A stretch of DNA of 64,000 bases, from the NCBI RefSeq assembly GCF_030732845.1, contig NZ_JASHKA010000003.1:372001-436000 (forward strand), in the 5' to 3' direction. The translations under genes were made by a program, and so were the position numbers. Below the pieces are notes generated by a model that was given only the letters and a program-made list of their open reading frames with translations, had not been told where the DNA came from and did no database searches. Each line of letters opens with the position of its first letter. Position 1 is the stretch's first letter. The DNA comes from Roseibium sp. MMSF_3544. GTDB lineage: Bacteria; Pseudomonadota; Alphaproteobacteria; Rhizobiales; Stappiaceae. This document shows, piece by piece, positions 53,964-62,526 of the stretch.

Positions 53964-54737
53964 TTATTCAACTGAATCGACAATGGTTTCGATTGCTCGT
54001 GTGAAAATGTGATCGGGCTGAAGCGTGCGGATCAGTCCGGTGCTGCCGATCTGAATGAGATCGGTGGAGAGCGGCAGAACGGCGGCGACCGGGGTCCGGT
54101 AGTTTGAAAAGATCCGTTGTGACAGGTCGTTGAAATCAAATGTCTCAAGCGCCTTGTTGACGACCAGAAACAGCTGCGGAACCTCCAGCTTGCGCGCCAG
54201 TTCCAGTGTGACAGCTGTTCCCTGATAGTCCTGGATGTCCGGACGCAGAATTAAAAGGAGCGTGTCCGAGATTGCGATGGACAGCAACGTTTCCTCGTTG
54301 ACGCCCGGATGGGTGTCAATCAGCAGGTAATCCAGATCGAGGCCGCCGCAGAGGTCGACGAAACCCCGGTTCAGATCCTCCACATCGTATTTTTCTTTCA
54401 GGATACGTGCGATTTCACCCGTCTTGATCGAAGACGGCACAAGGAAGACCCGCCCTCCGTCCGGCACCACGGGATTGCCCGCAGCGTCGATCACATTGGC
54501 GGTCACGTCCAGCGCCGTGTCCGTGACGGCACAATGGCCCCAAAGATAGTTGTTGAGCGTGTGCGTCACGCTGTTCAGATCAACCTTGAAGAGCGTGTGA
54601 ATGCCCGGGGACTGAATATCCGTATCCACAATGCCGACGCGGTGCCCCCTCATTGCAAGGGCAGACGCGATATTTGCGGTAACGTTGGATTTTCCCGTTC
54701 CGCCACGATAGGAGTGCGTGGAAATTATCTTGGTCAA
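53964..54737 (-). CDS. MinD/ParA-like ATPase
   Basis: The 257-residue protein has the deviant P-loop position as SYRGGTGKSNVT: the signature Lys11 of KGGxGKT is Arg here, while Lys16 of the Walker motif remains. Further motifs are VGIVDTDIQSPGIHTLF and LDYLLIDTHPGVNEETLL (Walker B). MinD/ParA proteins dimerise on membrane or DNA and position cell structures. It pairs with a small coiled-coil protein gene. It may help localise the secretion machine or the kinase-phosphatase system, which is inference from position. Confidence 0.85.
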   Translation of the reverse strand: MTKIISTHSYRGGTGKSNVTANIASALAMRGHRVGIVDTDIQSPGIHTLFKVDLNSVTHTLNNYLWGHCAVTDTALDVTANVIDAAGNPVVPDGGRVFLVPSSIKTGEIARILKEKYDVEDLNRGFVDLCGGLDLDYLLIDTHPGVNEETLLSIAISDTLLLILRPDIQDYQGTAVTLELARKLEVPQLFLVVNKALETFDFNDLSQRIFSNYRTPVAAVLPLSTDLIQIGSTGLIRTLQPDHIFTRAIETIVDSVE

Positions 54738-54788
54738 GTTGCTGTTCCGAGTGATCTATTCGGTGTTCTGGGGTCAGGACCCAGGGCT

Positions 54789-55208
54789 TCACGACTTGTA
54801 TTTGGATCTGAGGTCCTTTGCCCGGGATTGCAGCGAGCGGAAGTAATCGGTGTCGGTGACTTCCTGAACTTCCATCTCCGCCTGCTTTTCGTCGTAGGTC
54901 ACCTCAAACTTGTCGAGCCGGGTCTTCAGCTCCGCGTTTTCCTTGCGCAGTTTCGCCTCGGCCAATTCGAGCTGCCGTTTGGTCTCTGTCAACTCCTCGA
55001 TCAACTGGCTTGAATGAAACTCGCGCGCTTCAACCTGCACCACCATGCCGGAGAATGTTTCGGCAAGTGCTCTAATGTCGGCGTCAACGCTGTCGTCGGT
55101 AATCACTCCGTACAGCTCCTCGACATCGTCAAAACGGCCGTTGGCGATCGCCTCGCATGTCCTCGCCAGGCTGGCCACGGCGGGATTCATTGATTGCGAT
55201 GATGACAT
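54789..55208 (-). CDS. coiled-coil protein
   Basis: The 139-residue protein is helical: an N-terminal helix bundle (ASLARTCEAIANGRFDDVEELYGV), then a heptad-rich coiled coil (HSSQLIEELTETKRQLELAEAKLRKENAELKTRLDKFEV). It ends in a charged tail. It has no TM or catalytic motif. Gene order places it immediately upstream of the MinD-like ATPase gene, as the likely partner that anchors or activates it. I do not recognise a named family. Confidence 0.7.
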   Translation of the reverse strand: MSSSQSMNPAVASLARTCEAIANGRFDDVEELYGVITDDSVDADIRALAETFSGMVVQVEAREFHSSQLIEELTETKRQLELAEAKLRKENAELKTRLDKFEVTYDEKQAEMEVQEVTDTDYFRSLQSRAKDLRSKYKS

Positions 55209-55344
55209 GCAAGATCTCCAGCAACGGGTATCAACTGTCCGGCATAACAGCTTGGCGGGTTAAAGCATGCCTTGCCGGACGGCCCAAGGGAATTGTGAAA
55301 GGCAGTTGCCACTTCGGACCTCCGTGCACTCGGCTGTGTGGACT

Positions 55345-55728
55345 TCAGTTCGATGCTGTCACCCCGGTCGGATTGGTCGGGCTGAGATACCGCCCTGAAA
55401 TCCACCCCTGCCTGCCGGTGTCCGTGTCGCGCACATACACCCAATCGCCGTTCACCTGTGTCTGGCGAACTTCACGGCCCTTGTTGAAACGTTCGATCAC
55501 ATTGGCCTGCAAGCCGGCTTCCGTTCGAAAGGCAACCCTGTTGCCACTGACATAGAGCAAGGGACCCTGCGGTTCCTGCGAGGGAGGCAGGATAACGCGG
55601 GAAACCGGTGGCGCCGGATAGGCGGCCCGGGCAACGTCCTCCAGATAGGACCGGTCACGGAACTGGAAAAACAGCAAAGCCAGAACAAACAACCCGACCA
55701 CGATGGCATATGGAACGAATCTCGGCAT
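55345..55728 (-). CDS. membrane-anchored SH3b-domain protein
   Basis: The 127-residue protein has one N-terminal TM (FVPYAIVVGLFVLALLFFQF) and a bacterial SH3 domain in the C-terminal half (VAFRTEAGLQANVIERFNKGREVRQTQVNGDWVYVRD then GWISGRYLSP). SH3b domains bind peptidoglycan or cell-wall peptides. The topology suggests an inner-membrane protein with a periplasmic SH3 domain. It closes the T6SS-associated part; a link to secretion is positional only. Confidence 0.8.
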   Translation of the reverse strand: MPRFVPYAIVVGLFVLALLFFQFRDRSYLEDVARAAYPAPPVSRVILPPSQEPQGPLLYVSGNRVAFRTEAGLQANVIERFNKGREVRQTQVNGDWVYVRDTDTGRQGWISGRYLSPTNPTGVTASN

Positions 55729-56132
55729 CTCGCGCCTTTTAAGGTTTCCTGCGAACCAGCATACCTACACACTTAAACATAGAGTTGAAGCGTCTTCTCC
55801 CGCTGATTTTATTCCTGTCGCCGCCACTTTCCAACACACCCTTTTCAGAAGACTGAAAAATTGCGGCCGCATCACTTCGCCCAGTCGGGCTCAGGAAATC
55901 CTAAACGCCAAATATTCAAGAAATGATGAGCGCGACGGGGTCAATTTCATCCCATTGACGTCTCAAGGCAGTTCGGCGGGTGCCGACCTCATGTTTTGCG
56001 GCGGTGCCGAGCCGGAAACCTGCCATTGTGAGCGACAACGGCCGTGACTGCGTGTTCTACCGAAACAGCAAACGGGGCGGGCTGCTGAAGGCAGCCCGCC
56101 CCTTTTTCGAAATAGTCGTTAAATTCGTATCG
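55729..56132. other. intergenic region between SH3 gene and creatinase
   Basis: No gene is recognisable. It holds the promoter area of the leftward SH3-protein gene near 55729-55800 and, at 56074-56107, the terminator of the creatinase operon. The rest shows no structure that I could identify. Confidence 0.5.
56074..56107. terminator. strong hairpin after creatinase
   Basis: GGGGCGGGCTGC (56074-56085) pairs perfectly with GCAGCCCGCCCC (56091-56102) around TGAAG. On the + strand it is followed by TTTTT. On the minus strand, the direction of creatinase, the tail is GTTTGCTGTTT. It lies 26 bases beyond the creatinase stop and probably ends that operon. Confidence 0.75.
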
Positions 56133-57362
56133 TCATCTCTTGGGGATGATGTTGTGCTCCGGGCCGAACGGGAAGCCGGTAATGTTTTCCGCGCCATCCT
56201 CGGTCACGATCAGGATGTCGTGCTCGCGGTATCCGCCGGCACCGGGATCGCCTTCCGGAATCATGATCATGGGCTCCATCGAGACGACCATGCCCGGCTG
56301 AAGAACTGTTTCAACATCCTCACGCAGTTCGACGGACGCCTCGCGGCCATAGTAGTGGCTCAATACTCCGAAGGAGTGGCCGTATCCGAAGCTGCGGTAT
56401 TTCAAGAGGTCATGACTGCGGTAGATGTCATTGAGTTCGGATGCGATATCGCAACAGCGCGCCCCCGGCTGAATCAACTTGAGACCTTCCCGGTGCACAT
56501 GGCAATTGATCTCCCAAAGACGCAGATGCTCATCAGACGCGTGTTCGCAGAAAAGCGTCCGTTCCAGGGCTGTGTAGTAGCCGAAGATCATCGGAAAGCA
56601 GTTGAGGCTCAGAATATCTCCGGCCTCGACGACCTTGTTGGTGACCGGGTTGTGAGCACCGTCGGTGTTTATGCCGGACTGGAACCAAGTCCAGGTGTCC
56701 ATCAGTTCAACGAAAGGGAAGGAATTCGCGATTTCGCGGATCATCGCGTTCGTGGACGCAATCGCGACTTCATGCTCGGTAACTCCGGCCTGCACCGCGT
56801 TCACGAGCGCAGCTCCACCAACATCACAGATCCGCGCACCTTCCCGAATGAGGACGTGTTCTTCCGCGCTCTTGATCGTACGCTGCGCCATCGCGTCCGC
56901 TGCAACATCAACAAATTCAGTGCCGGGGAAGGCAGCTTCCAGCAATTTCATCAGGTCGAGTGACACATGATCGAATTCGATGCCCATGCGTTTGACGGAG
57001 GTGTTGGGCCAGCCGAGCAGTGTCTGAATGGCATGGAAATAGTTGTCGCGGCGCCAATCAGTATAGATCAGGGTTTCGCCATGGGTCCGGCGCCAGGGTT
57101 GGCCGCCATCGATCCCGGCCGCGATGGTTGTTGCCTTGTCCTGCGTGATCACAAGGCCGTATTTCCGGCCGAAGTAGCAATACAGGAAGCCGGAGTAATA
57201 GCAGATGTTGTGGTAGGAGGTCATGAGACAGGCGTCGATGCTGCGCTCGGCCATCAGCTGCCGCAGATTTGCCTGCCGCCGGTCCATTTCTTCCGGAGAA
57301 AACGGTGAGAAGGCTTTCTCGCCATTGTTCATTTCGTAAATGCGGATCATGTCGTCGCTCAT
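56133..57362 (-). CDS. creatinase (creatine amidinohydrolase)
   Basis: The 409-residue M24-fold protein closely matches creatinases, which hydrolyse creatine to sarcosine and urea (EC 3.5.3.3). Catalytic and substrate residues of Pseudomonas creatinase are all present: Phe64 and Arg66 in YCYFGR, His237 in GAHNPVT (His232 there), Glu267 in TALERT (Glu262), Arg340 in YYGRE (Arg335) and Glu363 in SMEPMIM (Glu358). Further shared stretches are DGGQPWRRT, MDTWTWFQSG and FGYGHSFG. It follows a polyamine-type ABC transporter with a hairpin between them, so the operon probably imports creatine or a related guanidino compound. No sarcosine oxidase is in the window. Confidence 0.93.
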   Translation of the reverse strand: MSDDMIRIYEMNNGEKAFSPFSPEEMDRRQANLRQLMAERSIDACLMTSYHNICYYSGFLYCYFGRKYGLVITQDKATTIAAGIDGGQPWRRTHGETLIYTDWRRDNYFHAIQTLLGWPNTSVKRMGIEFDHVSLDLMKLLEAAFPGTEFVDVAADAMAQRTIKSAEEHVLIREGARICDVGGAALVNAVQAGVTEHEVAIASTNAMIREIANSFPFVELMDTWTWFQSGINTDGAHNPVTNKVVEAGDILSLNCFPMIFGYYTALERTLFCEHASDEHLRLWEINCHVHREGLKLIQPGARCCDIASELNDIYRSHDLLKYRSFGYGHSFGVLSHYYGREASVELREDVETVLQPGMVVSMEPMIMIPEGDPGAGGYREHDILIVTEDGAENITGFPFGPEHNIIPKR

Positions 57363-57432
57363 GGAAGATCTCCTTTCTTGGATGCGATCCTATTCCGTCC
57401 TGTTTTCAGTTTCCCGGCCTAAAACGCAAAAC

Positions 57433-57459
57433 GGGCCGGCTTCGAAAAGAAGCCGGCCC
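57433..57459 (-). terminator. hairpin between permease and creatinase genes
   Basis: GGGCCGGCTTC (57433-57443) and GAAGCCGGCCC (57449-57459) are perfect 11-bp arms around GAAAA. On the minus strand the hairpin is followed by GTTTTGCGTTTTA. It separates transporter from creatinase; read-through or a promoter nearby must express the enzyme. Confidence 0.7.
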
Positions 57460-57563
57460 GCCAGGCCTAAAATCCAAATGTCTTGCTACCGGGAAGACCC
57501 TGGTCTTCCGCCCGGTGACTGGCGTTCCGCCACCGGCACGATCCGTGAGCAGCTGGGCTGATA

Positions 57564-58418
57564 TCAGCCCGGTGTCAAACCTCTAAGCCTTTCAGAGCGC
57601 CTGCGCAAGAGTTCCAATACGGTCAGCAGTGCGATCGATATCGCGACCATGAGCGAGGCGACGGCCAGGATGGTCGGCGAGATCTGTTCACGCAGGCCGG
57701 TGAACATCTGCCAGGGCAGCGTCTTCTGACCGGCAGAACCGAGGAACAGGACCACGACCACTTCGTCGAACGACGTGATGAACGCGAAGAGAGCACCGGA
57801 GACCACGCCCGGGACGATCAGTGGCATCTGAACCTTGAAGAAGGTCGTGACCGGGTTGGCACCAAGGCTTGCGGAGGCGCGCACGAGAGAGCGGTCGAAG
57901 CCGACCAGCGTCGCGGTCACCGTGATAATGACGAAAGGTGTGCCCAGCGCCGCGTGAGCCAGCACGACACCCCAGTAGGTGCCCTGCAGACCGATGCGGG
58001 AATAGAAGAAATACATGCCTGCCGCAGAAATGATCAGCGGCACGATCATCGGAGAGATCAGGATCGCCATGATCGCCGGCTTGTATGGCACGTGCGACTG
58101 GGACAGGCCAACAGCCGCGATCGTTCCGAAGGCCGTCGCCAAAAGCGTTGCGACCGGCGCGATCAACACGGAGTTGACGAGCGCCTGCTGCCAGTCCGGA
58201 TTGGTGAAGAAGTCGTTGTAGTGCTTGAAGGAGTAGCCCGCCGGATCGAACGACAGCATTTCCTTGGTGAAGGTGAAGAAGTCCTGCGCATTGAAGCTGA
58301 GCGGAAGGATCACCAGGATCGGGAAGATCAGGAAGAAGAAGATCAGCCCGCAGATGATCCGGAACGAATAGAACCACGTTCTTTGAAGCGGGGACGCATA
58401 GGGTGGTAGTGCGCTCAT
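57564..58418 (-). CDS. polyamine-type ABC transporter permease (PotC-like)
   Basis: The 284-residue inner-membrane permease has six predicted TMs (first FRIICGLIFFFLIFPILVILPL) and the EAA loop contacting the ATPase (LVRASASLGANPVTTFFKVQMPLIVPGVVSG). It belongs to the PotC/YdcV group of polyamine/iron-type importers. It starts 9 bases after the PotB-like gene. The companion creatinase suggests creatine or another guanidino substrate; polyamines remain possible. Confidence 0.88.
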   Translation of the reverse strand: MSALPPYASPLQRTWFYSFRIICGLIFFFLIFPILVILPLSFNAQDFFTFTKEMLSFDPAGYSFKHYNDFFTNPDWQQALVNSVLIAPVATLLATAFGTIAAVGLSQSHVPYKPAIMAILISPMIVPLIISAAGMYFFYSRIGLQGTYWGVVLAHAALGTPFVIITVTATLVGFDRSLVRASASLGANPVTTFFKVQMPLIVPGVVSGALFAFITSFDEVVVVLFLGSAGQKTLPWQMFTGLREQISPTILAVASLMVAISIALLTVLELLRRRSERLRGLTPG

Positions 58419-58427
58419 GTCGTCCTC

Positions 58428-59696
58428 CTATCCGAGCTTCACGTTGTCGATGCCGACGATCTTGTCGTAGACAACAAAGAGAACAAGAACCGCCACGAGC
58501 AGCAGGGTGCCGAGCGATGCGGCCAGTCCCCAGTTGAGCGACGACGAGATGTGATAGGCGATCCGGTTGGAGATGAAGATGCCGGACGTTCCGCCGACAA
58601 GCTCAGGCGTGATGTAGTAACCGATCGACAAGATGAAGACGAGAATGGCACCGGCGCCGATCCCCGGAACGCTCTGCGGGAAATAGACCCGCCAGAAGGC
58701 GGTCCAGTCATTCGCGCCAAGGCTTTTGGCCGCCCGCACGTAGCTGGGTGAAATGGTTTTCATGACCGAATAGAGCGGCAGGATCATGAACGGCAGCAGG
58801 ATATGCGTCATCGCAATGATCGTGCCGGTCTGGTTGTTGATCATAACCAGGCGTCCCGCGTCATCGATCAACCGGGTCCAAACGAGGAAGTCGTTGATCA
58901 CACCCTGTTGCTGAAGGAGTACCTTCCAGGCCGAGGTTCGAACCAGAAGACTGGTCCAGAACGGCAGCAACACGAGGATCATGAGCAGGTTGGAGGTTCG
59001 AAGCGGCAGGGACGCAAGCAGGAAGGCGATCGGGTAGCCGAGCAACAGGCAAGAGAGCGTGATCACGATCGACAGGAACAGGGTCCGCCCGAACAGGAAC
59101 ATGTAGATCTGCTCGTTTTCCGGCTTCATCTCGATGCCTTCCGGACCGCGCTGGGCGTCAAAGGCGTTGAGGAAATAACCGTCGGTATAACGAGGCGAAA
59201 ACTGCTGCAGAACCTGCCACGTCTCAACCTCACCCCACTTCTTGTCCGCGCCGATGAACTGGTCCTTGAAAGGCCCGTCCTCATCCATGCGCTTGATGCG
59301 GCGGCCGGTCTTGCGGAACAAACTGGAGATCCCGCTTTGCTCATAGTTCAGACGGGAGCCGAGGCGGGTGTGCGTTTTCAGATCGACCGCGATGAGCATG
59401 TCGTCGTAAAGCGCGGCGTAAACCTCTTCGCCAGGAGCCTCGCCTGAGGACGAGTCCCATTTGTTGAGCTCGATGACCGTCTTTGGAAGCGTGTCAGCCA
59501 CGATACTGTTTTCGACAGAACGGAACAGCATGTCGACAATCGGTGCCACAAAGGTGATCAGCACGAAAATCAGCAAGGGTGCGATCAACAGGAACGCGCG
59601 CAGCTTTTCGCGACGCAAGGCGCGCCTGAGCGCTGCTTTCAGCGGTTTGCCGTCCTGGGTCGTCAGAACCTGACCGTTGTCAGTGGTATCGCTCAT
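58428..59696 (-). CDS. polyamine-type ABC transporter permease (PotB-like)
   Basis: The 422-residue permease is longer than usual (~285). It has TM1 near 35-55, then an extra ~130-residue charged segment (~65-190, with GEAPGEEVYAALYDDML and FKDQFIGADKKWGEVETW) before the other TMs. The insert is predicted to be periplasmic and may aid binding-protein docking. The EAA loop (VRAAKSLGANDWTAFWRVYFPQSVPGIGAG) is intact. It follows the binding-protein gene across an attenuator-like hairpin. Confidence 0.88.
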   Translation of the reverse strand: MSDTTDNGQVLTTQDGKPLKAALRRALRREKLRAFLLIAPLLIFVLITFVAPIVDMLFRSVENSIVADTLPKTVIELNKWDSSSGEAPGEEVYAALYDDMLIAVDLKTHTRLGSRLNYEQSGISSLFRKTGRRIKRMDEDGPFKDQFIGADKKWGEVETWQVLQQFSPRYTDGYFLNAFDAQRGPEGIEMKPENEQIYMFLFGRTLFLSIVITLSCLLLGYPIAFLLASLPLRTSNLLMILVLLPFWTSLLVRTSAWKVLLQQQGVINDFLVWTRLIDDAGRLVMINNQTGTIIAMTHILLPFMILPLYSVMKTISPSYVRAAKSLGANDWTAFWRVYFPQSVPGIGAGAILVFILSIGYYITPELVGGTSGIFISNRIAYHISSSLNWGLAASLGTLLLVAVLVLFVVYDKIVGIDNVKLG

Positions 59697-59724
59697 GAAA
59701 CAATCTTCCGGGTATCAAAAAATA

Positions 59725-59750
59725 GCCCGGGCGGTGGTTTCCGCCCGGGC
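59725..59750 (-). terminator. attenuator-like terminator after the binding-protein gene
   Basis: GCCCGGGCGG (59725-59734) and CCGCCCGGGC (59741-59750) are perfect 10-bp arms around six bases. On the minus strand the hairpin is followed by TATTTTTTGA, a typical intrinsic terminator tail. Partial termination here would give more binding protein than permease, a common pattern in ABC operons. Confidence 0.82.
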
Positions 59751-59764
59751 CTGAGCCGATTGGC

Positions 59765-60865
59765 TTACTGTGCGAGCCAAGCCTGGAACTTGGCGTCGAT
59801 GTCGTCGCGATAGTCCGCCCACCACTCGTAGTTATAGAGGAAGGTGTTCTTCGCGTTGTTCGGATCGGTCGGCATGTGCGGAGCCATGTCGATGCCGAGT
59901 GTTGCGTGCTGACCGACGAGCGGCGCAGAAGACTTACGGGCCGGGCCGTAGGAGATGAACTTCGCCTGATCTGCAAGACGCTGAGTGTCTGTCGCGAATT
60001 TGACGAGTTTCTTCACTTCTGCGAGGCGGTCTTCCGGCAGACCGGTCGGAATGATCCAACCGTCAAGGTCAAACACCTGCGCGTCCCAGAGCATCTTGAC
60101 CGGCTGTTTCTGCTCTTCGATCAGGGCAAACAGACGTCCGTTATACGTGGAACCGATCACGACTTCCTTGTCGGCGAGCAGCTGCGGTGTTTCAGCACCA
60201 GCGGACCACCAGACAACGTTGTCCTTGATGGTATCGAGCTTCGCAAGAGCCTGTGCCTGACCTTCTTCGGTCTCAAGAACGTTGTAGACTTCTTCTTTCG
60301 GCACGCCGTCACACAGCAGAGCCCATTCCATGTTGTTGATCGGACGCTTTTCCAGGGACCGCTTGCCCGGGAACGTTTCCAGATCGAACACGTCACAGAT
60401 CTGTGTCGGTTCCTTTCCGCCCCATTCGTCAACGTCGGAACGGAAGCCGAAAGTGGTGGAATAAACGATCTGCGGGATGAAGCAATCGGACACCAGAAGG
60501 TCACCGAAGTCTTCAGAGGCAGGCGTTCCGTCAGGCGCAGCGGCAAGGAGCTCGTCAGCGTCGATTTCCATTGCCAGACCTTCGTCGCAAAGACGGATCG
60601 CGTCAGAAGCAACCACGTCCACCAGGTCCCAGGTCACGTTGCCTGCCTCGTTCATGGCGCGCAGTTTTGCAACGGCCTCTGCGGAGGATTCGTCCCAGAT
60701 CACGTTAATGCCGGGATTTTCTGCAATGTAAGGATCGGTATAGGCATTCTTCTGGGACGCCTGGTACGCACCGCCCCAGGAGACGAGCGTCAGGTCGGTA
60801 GCAAGTGCAGTGCTCGTGGCGAATGCCAGAGCAGTGCCTGCCAGAATTACAGTTTTGAGCTTCAT
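59765..60865 (-). CDS. periplasmic substrate-binding protein (PotD-like)
   Basis: The 366-residue protein has a Sec signal peptide (MKLKTVILAGTALAFATSTALA) and a two-lobed binding fold of the spermidine/putrescine-type family (DLTLVSWGGAYQASQKNAYTDPYIAENPGINVIW). It delivers substrate to the two permeases. ATG 60865 follows GGGAG. Two cysteines (CDEG and SDCF) may form a disulfide. Ligand is inferred as creatine or another guanidino compound from the creatinase gene. Confidence 0.9.
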   Translation of the reverse strand: MKLKTVILAGTALAFATSTALATDLTLVSWGGAYQASQKNAYTDPYIAENPGINVIWDESSAEAVAKLRAMNEAGNVTWDLVDVVASDAIRLCDEGLAMEIDADELLAAAPDGTPASEDFGDLLVSDCFIPQIVYSTTFGFRSDVDEWGGKEPTQICDVFDLETFPGKRSLEKRPINNMEWALLCDGVPKEEVYNVLETEEGQAQALAKLDTIKDNVVWWSAGAETPQLLADKEVVIGSTYNGRLFALIEEQKQPVKMLWDAQVFDLDGWIIPTGLPEDRLAEVKKLVKFATDTQRLADQAKFISYGPARKSSAPLVGQHATLGIDMAPHMPTDPNNAKNTFLYNYEWWADYRDDIDAKFQAWLAQ

Positions 60866-60947
60866 GTGAGCTAGCTCCCTCTTTTAGGATTAAACGGATT
60901 TCTTTCCGTTGTTGTCGCGGGCAGCTCTGTGGAGCCACCGCACGAAT

Positions 60948-62042
60948 TTAGGCAACAGCGTCGAGCGCTTTACAGTCATTCAGGGCCCAGCCGACCTGAA
61001 CTGTTTCACCGACATGCAGCTTGCGCTTCTCTCCGCGGTTGCGAACCTTGACGATAAACTCGTCGTTTCCAGCCACGTTCATACGAACGCGGATGTGATC
61101 TCCCAAATAGATCAATTCCTCGATACGGCCATTGACGAGATTGTCCATGGTATCGTTGGTATCGAACTCGACACGCTCCGGACGCAGAGACAATGTCGTG
61201 CGTTCACCGACTTCCGACACGTTGACCCGGTCAGCCTTGAGCTGTGTACCATCGTCAAGCTCGACCAGACACTCTTCACCTTGAACACCGAGAACCTTGC
61301 CGTTCAGCTTGTTGTTTTCGCCGATGAACTGGGCCACGAAGGAGTTCTGGGGATCCTCGTAAAGATCATCGGGCGTCGATAGTTGCTGGATAACACCGTC
61401 ATTGAAGACCGCGACGCGATCCGACATCGTCAGCGCTTCGGTCTGATCGTGTGTCACGTACACGACGGTGACGCCCAGATTTTCATGGATGTGCTTGATT
61501 TCGTACTGCATCTGCTCGCGCAGCTGCTTGTCGAGCGCGCCGAGCGGTTCGTCCATGAGTACAAGTTCCGGGTCGAACACGAGGGCGCGGGCGACCGCGA
61601 CACGCTGCTGCTGACCACCGGACAACTGTGCGGGACGACGGTTTCCGAAAGCCCCAAGCTCGACCATGTCCAGCGCGCGCTGAACCTTTTGTTCCTGCTC
61701 GGATTTCGGGACGTTCCTGACCTGCAGCGGGAACGCAAGGTTTTCTGCGACCGACATGTGCGGGAACAGGGCGTAGTTCTGGAACACCATACCGATGCCG
61801 CGCTTGTGCGGCGGCACATTGTTGATCGGACGGTCATTCAGGTAGATTTCACCGTGCGTTGCCGGTTCGAAGCCTGCCAGCATCATCAGGCAGGTGGTCT
61901 TTCCGGATCCGGAAGGACCGAGCATTGTCAGAAACTCACCCGGGGGAATGTCTAGATTGAGGTTCTTTACGACGAGAGACTCCCCGTCATAGCTCTTTTG
62001 AACGCTGTCATACTTAACAGCAGCGCCCCTTATATTCGCCAT
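60948..62042 (-). CDS. ABC transporter ATPase (PotA-like)
   Basis: The 364-residue ATPase has Walker A GPSGSGKTTCLM, Q loop, signature LSGGQQQRVAVARAL, Walker B LVLMDEPLGALD and a switch His (YVTHDQTEAL). A TOBE-type C-terminal domain follows (MNLVNGRIEELIYLGDHIRVRM-like). It energises the importer. ATG 62042 has GGGG upstream. It is the first gene of the operon, ahead of the binding protein, which is less common than binding-protein-first order. Confidence 0.92.
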   Translation of the reverse strand: MANIRGAAVKYDSVQKSYDGESLVVKNLNLDIPPGEFLTMLGPSGSGKTTCLMMLAGFEPATHGEIYLNDRPINNVPPHKRGIGMVFQNYALFPHMSVAENLAFPLQVRNVPKSEQEQKVQRALDMVELGAFGNRRPAQLSGGQQQRVAVARALVFDPELVLMDEPLGALDKQLREQMQYEIKHIHENLGVTVVYVTHDQTEALTMSDRVAVFNDGVIQQLSTPDDLYEDPQNSFVAQFIGENNKLNGKVLGVQGEECLVELDDGTQLKADRVNVSEVGERTTLSLRPERVEFDTNDTMDNLVNGRIEELIYLGDHIRVRMNVAGNDEFIVKVRNRGEKRKLHVGETVQVGWALNDCKALDAVA

Positions 62043-62526
62043 TTTGTCCCCAAATCCGGTTCTATCATTATTATGGACAGCGTAACGTTTTCCTCAGGTA
62101 ACACGCGTCACCTTTCAGATATTCGCCGGGACTGCCGCGGCTAGAAAAACAAAAAAGATGCATTTTTGAAAGGGGCTTGTGAAAAAAAATGGATATTTTT
62201 TATTCACCATGCGGCTGAATATTTTGCATCGCAGTATAATTGGGGAAAATCTACTCAAGACAAGCCTCCGGGAGGAAGGAATATCTTCTTTCCCGGGTAA
62301 AGCGCGGTTGGCGCAGGCTCGACCTTAGCGAAAAAGTAGCATCCGCAAACTGAGACAAATTTGTTCAGAAACGTCTGAAATTGCTCTTCAAGCGGCGCAT
62401 GGACGCATTTGCGGTGAAGAGGCGTTTGACTAAAACACGGCGATCTTCGATGAAATGCAAGCCTTTCACCTGTCTTGAACCTTTTGACCGGTCTCCGTTA
62501 CGCTCCCTGAAAAGGCTGGAATCACA
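62043..62526. other. divergent control region between transporter and regulator
   Basis: This 484-base region holds the promoters of both divergent units. AT-rich tracts occur at 62150-62250, and an imperfect hairpin lies at 62268-62296 (CCGGGAGGAAG ... CTTCTTTCCCGG). No ORF is convincing. The binding site of the adjacent regulator would be expected here, but I could not define it. Confidence 0.5.

Noticed and set aside
55703..56047. Possible + strand ORFs before the 56074-56107 hairpin
   Set aside because: Sequences are low-quality translations with no homology features or ribosome sites; the hairpin is better explained as the creatinase terminator.
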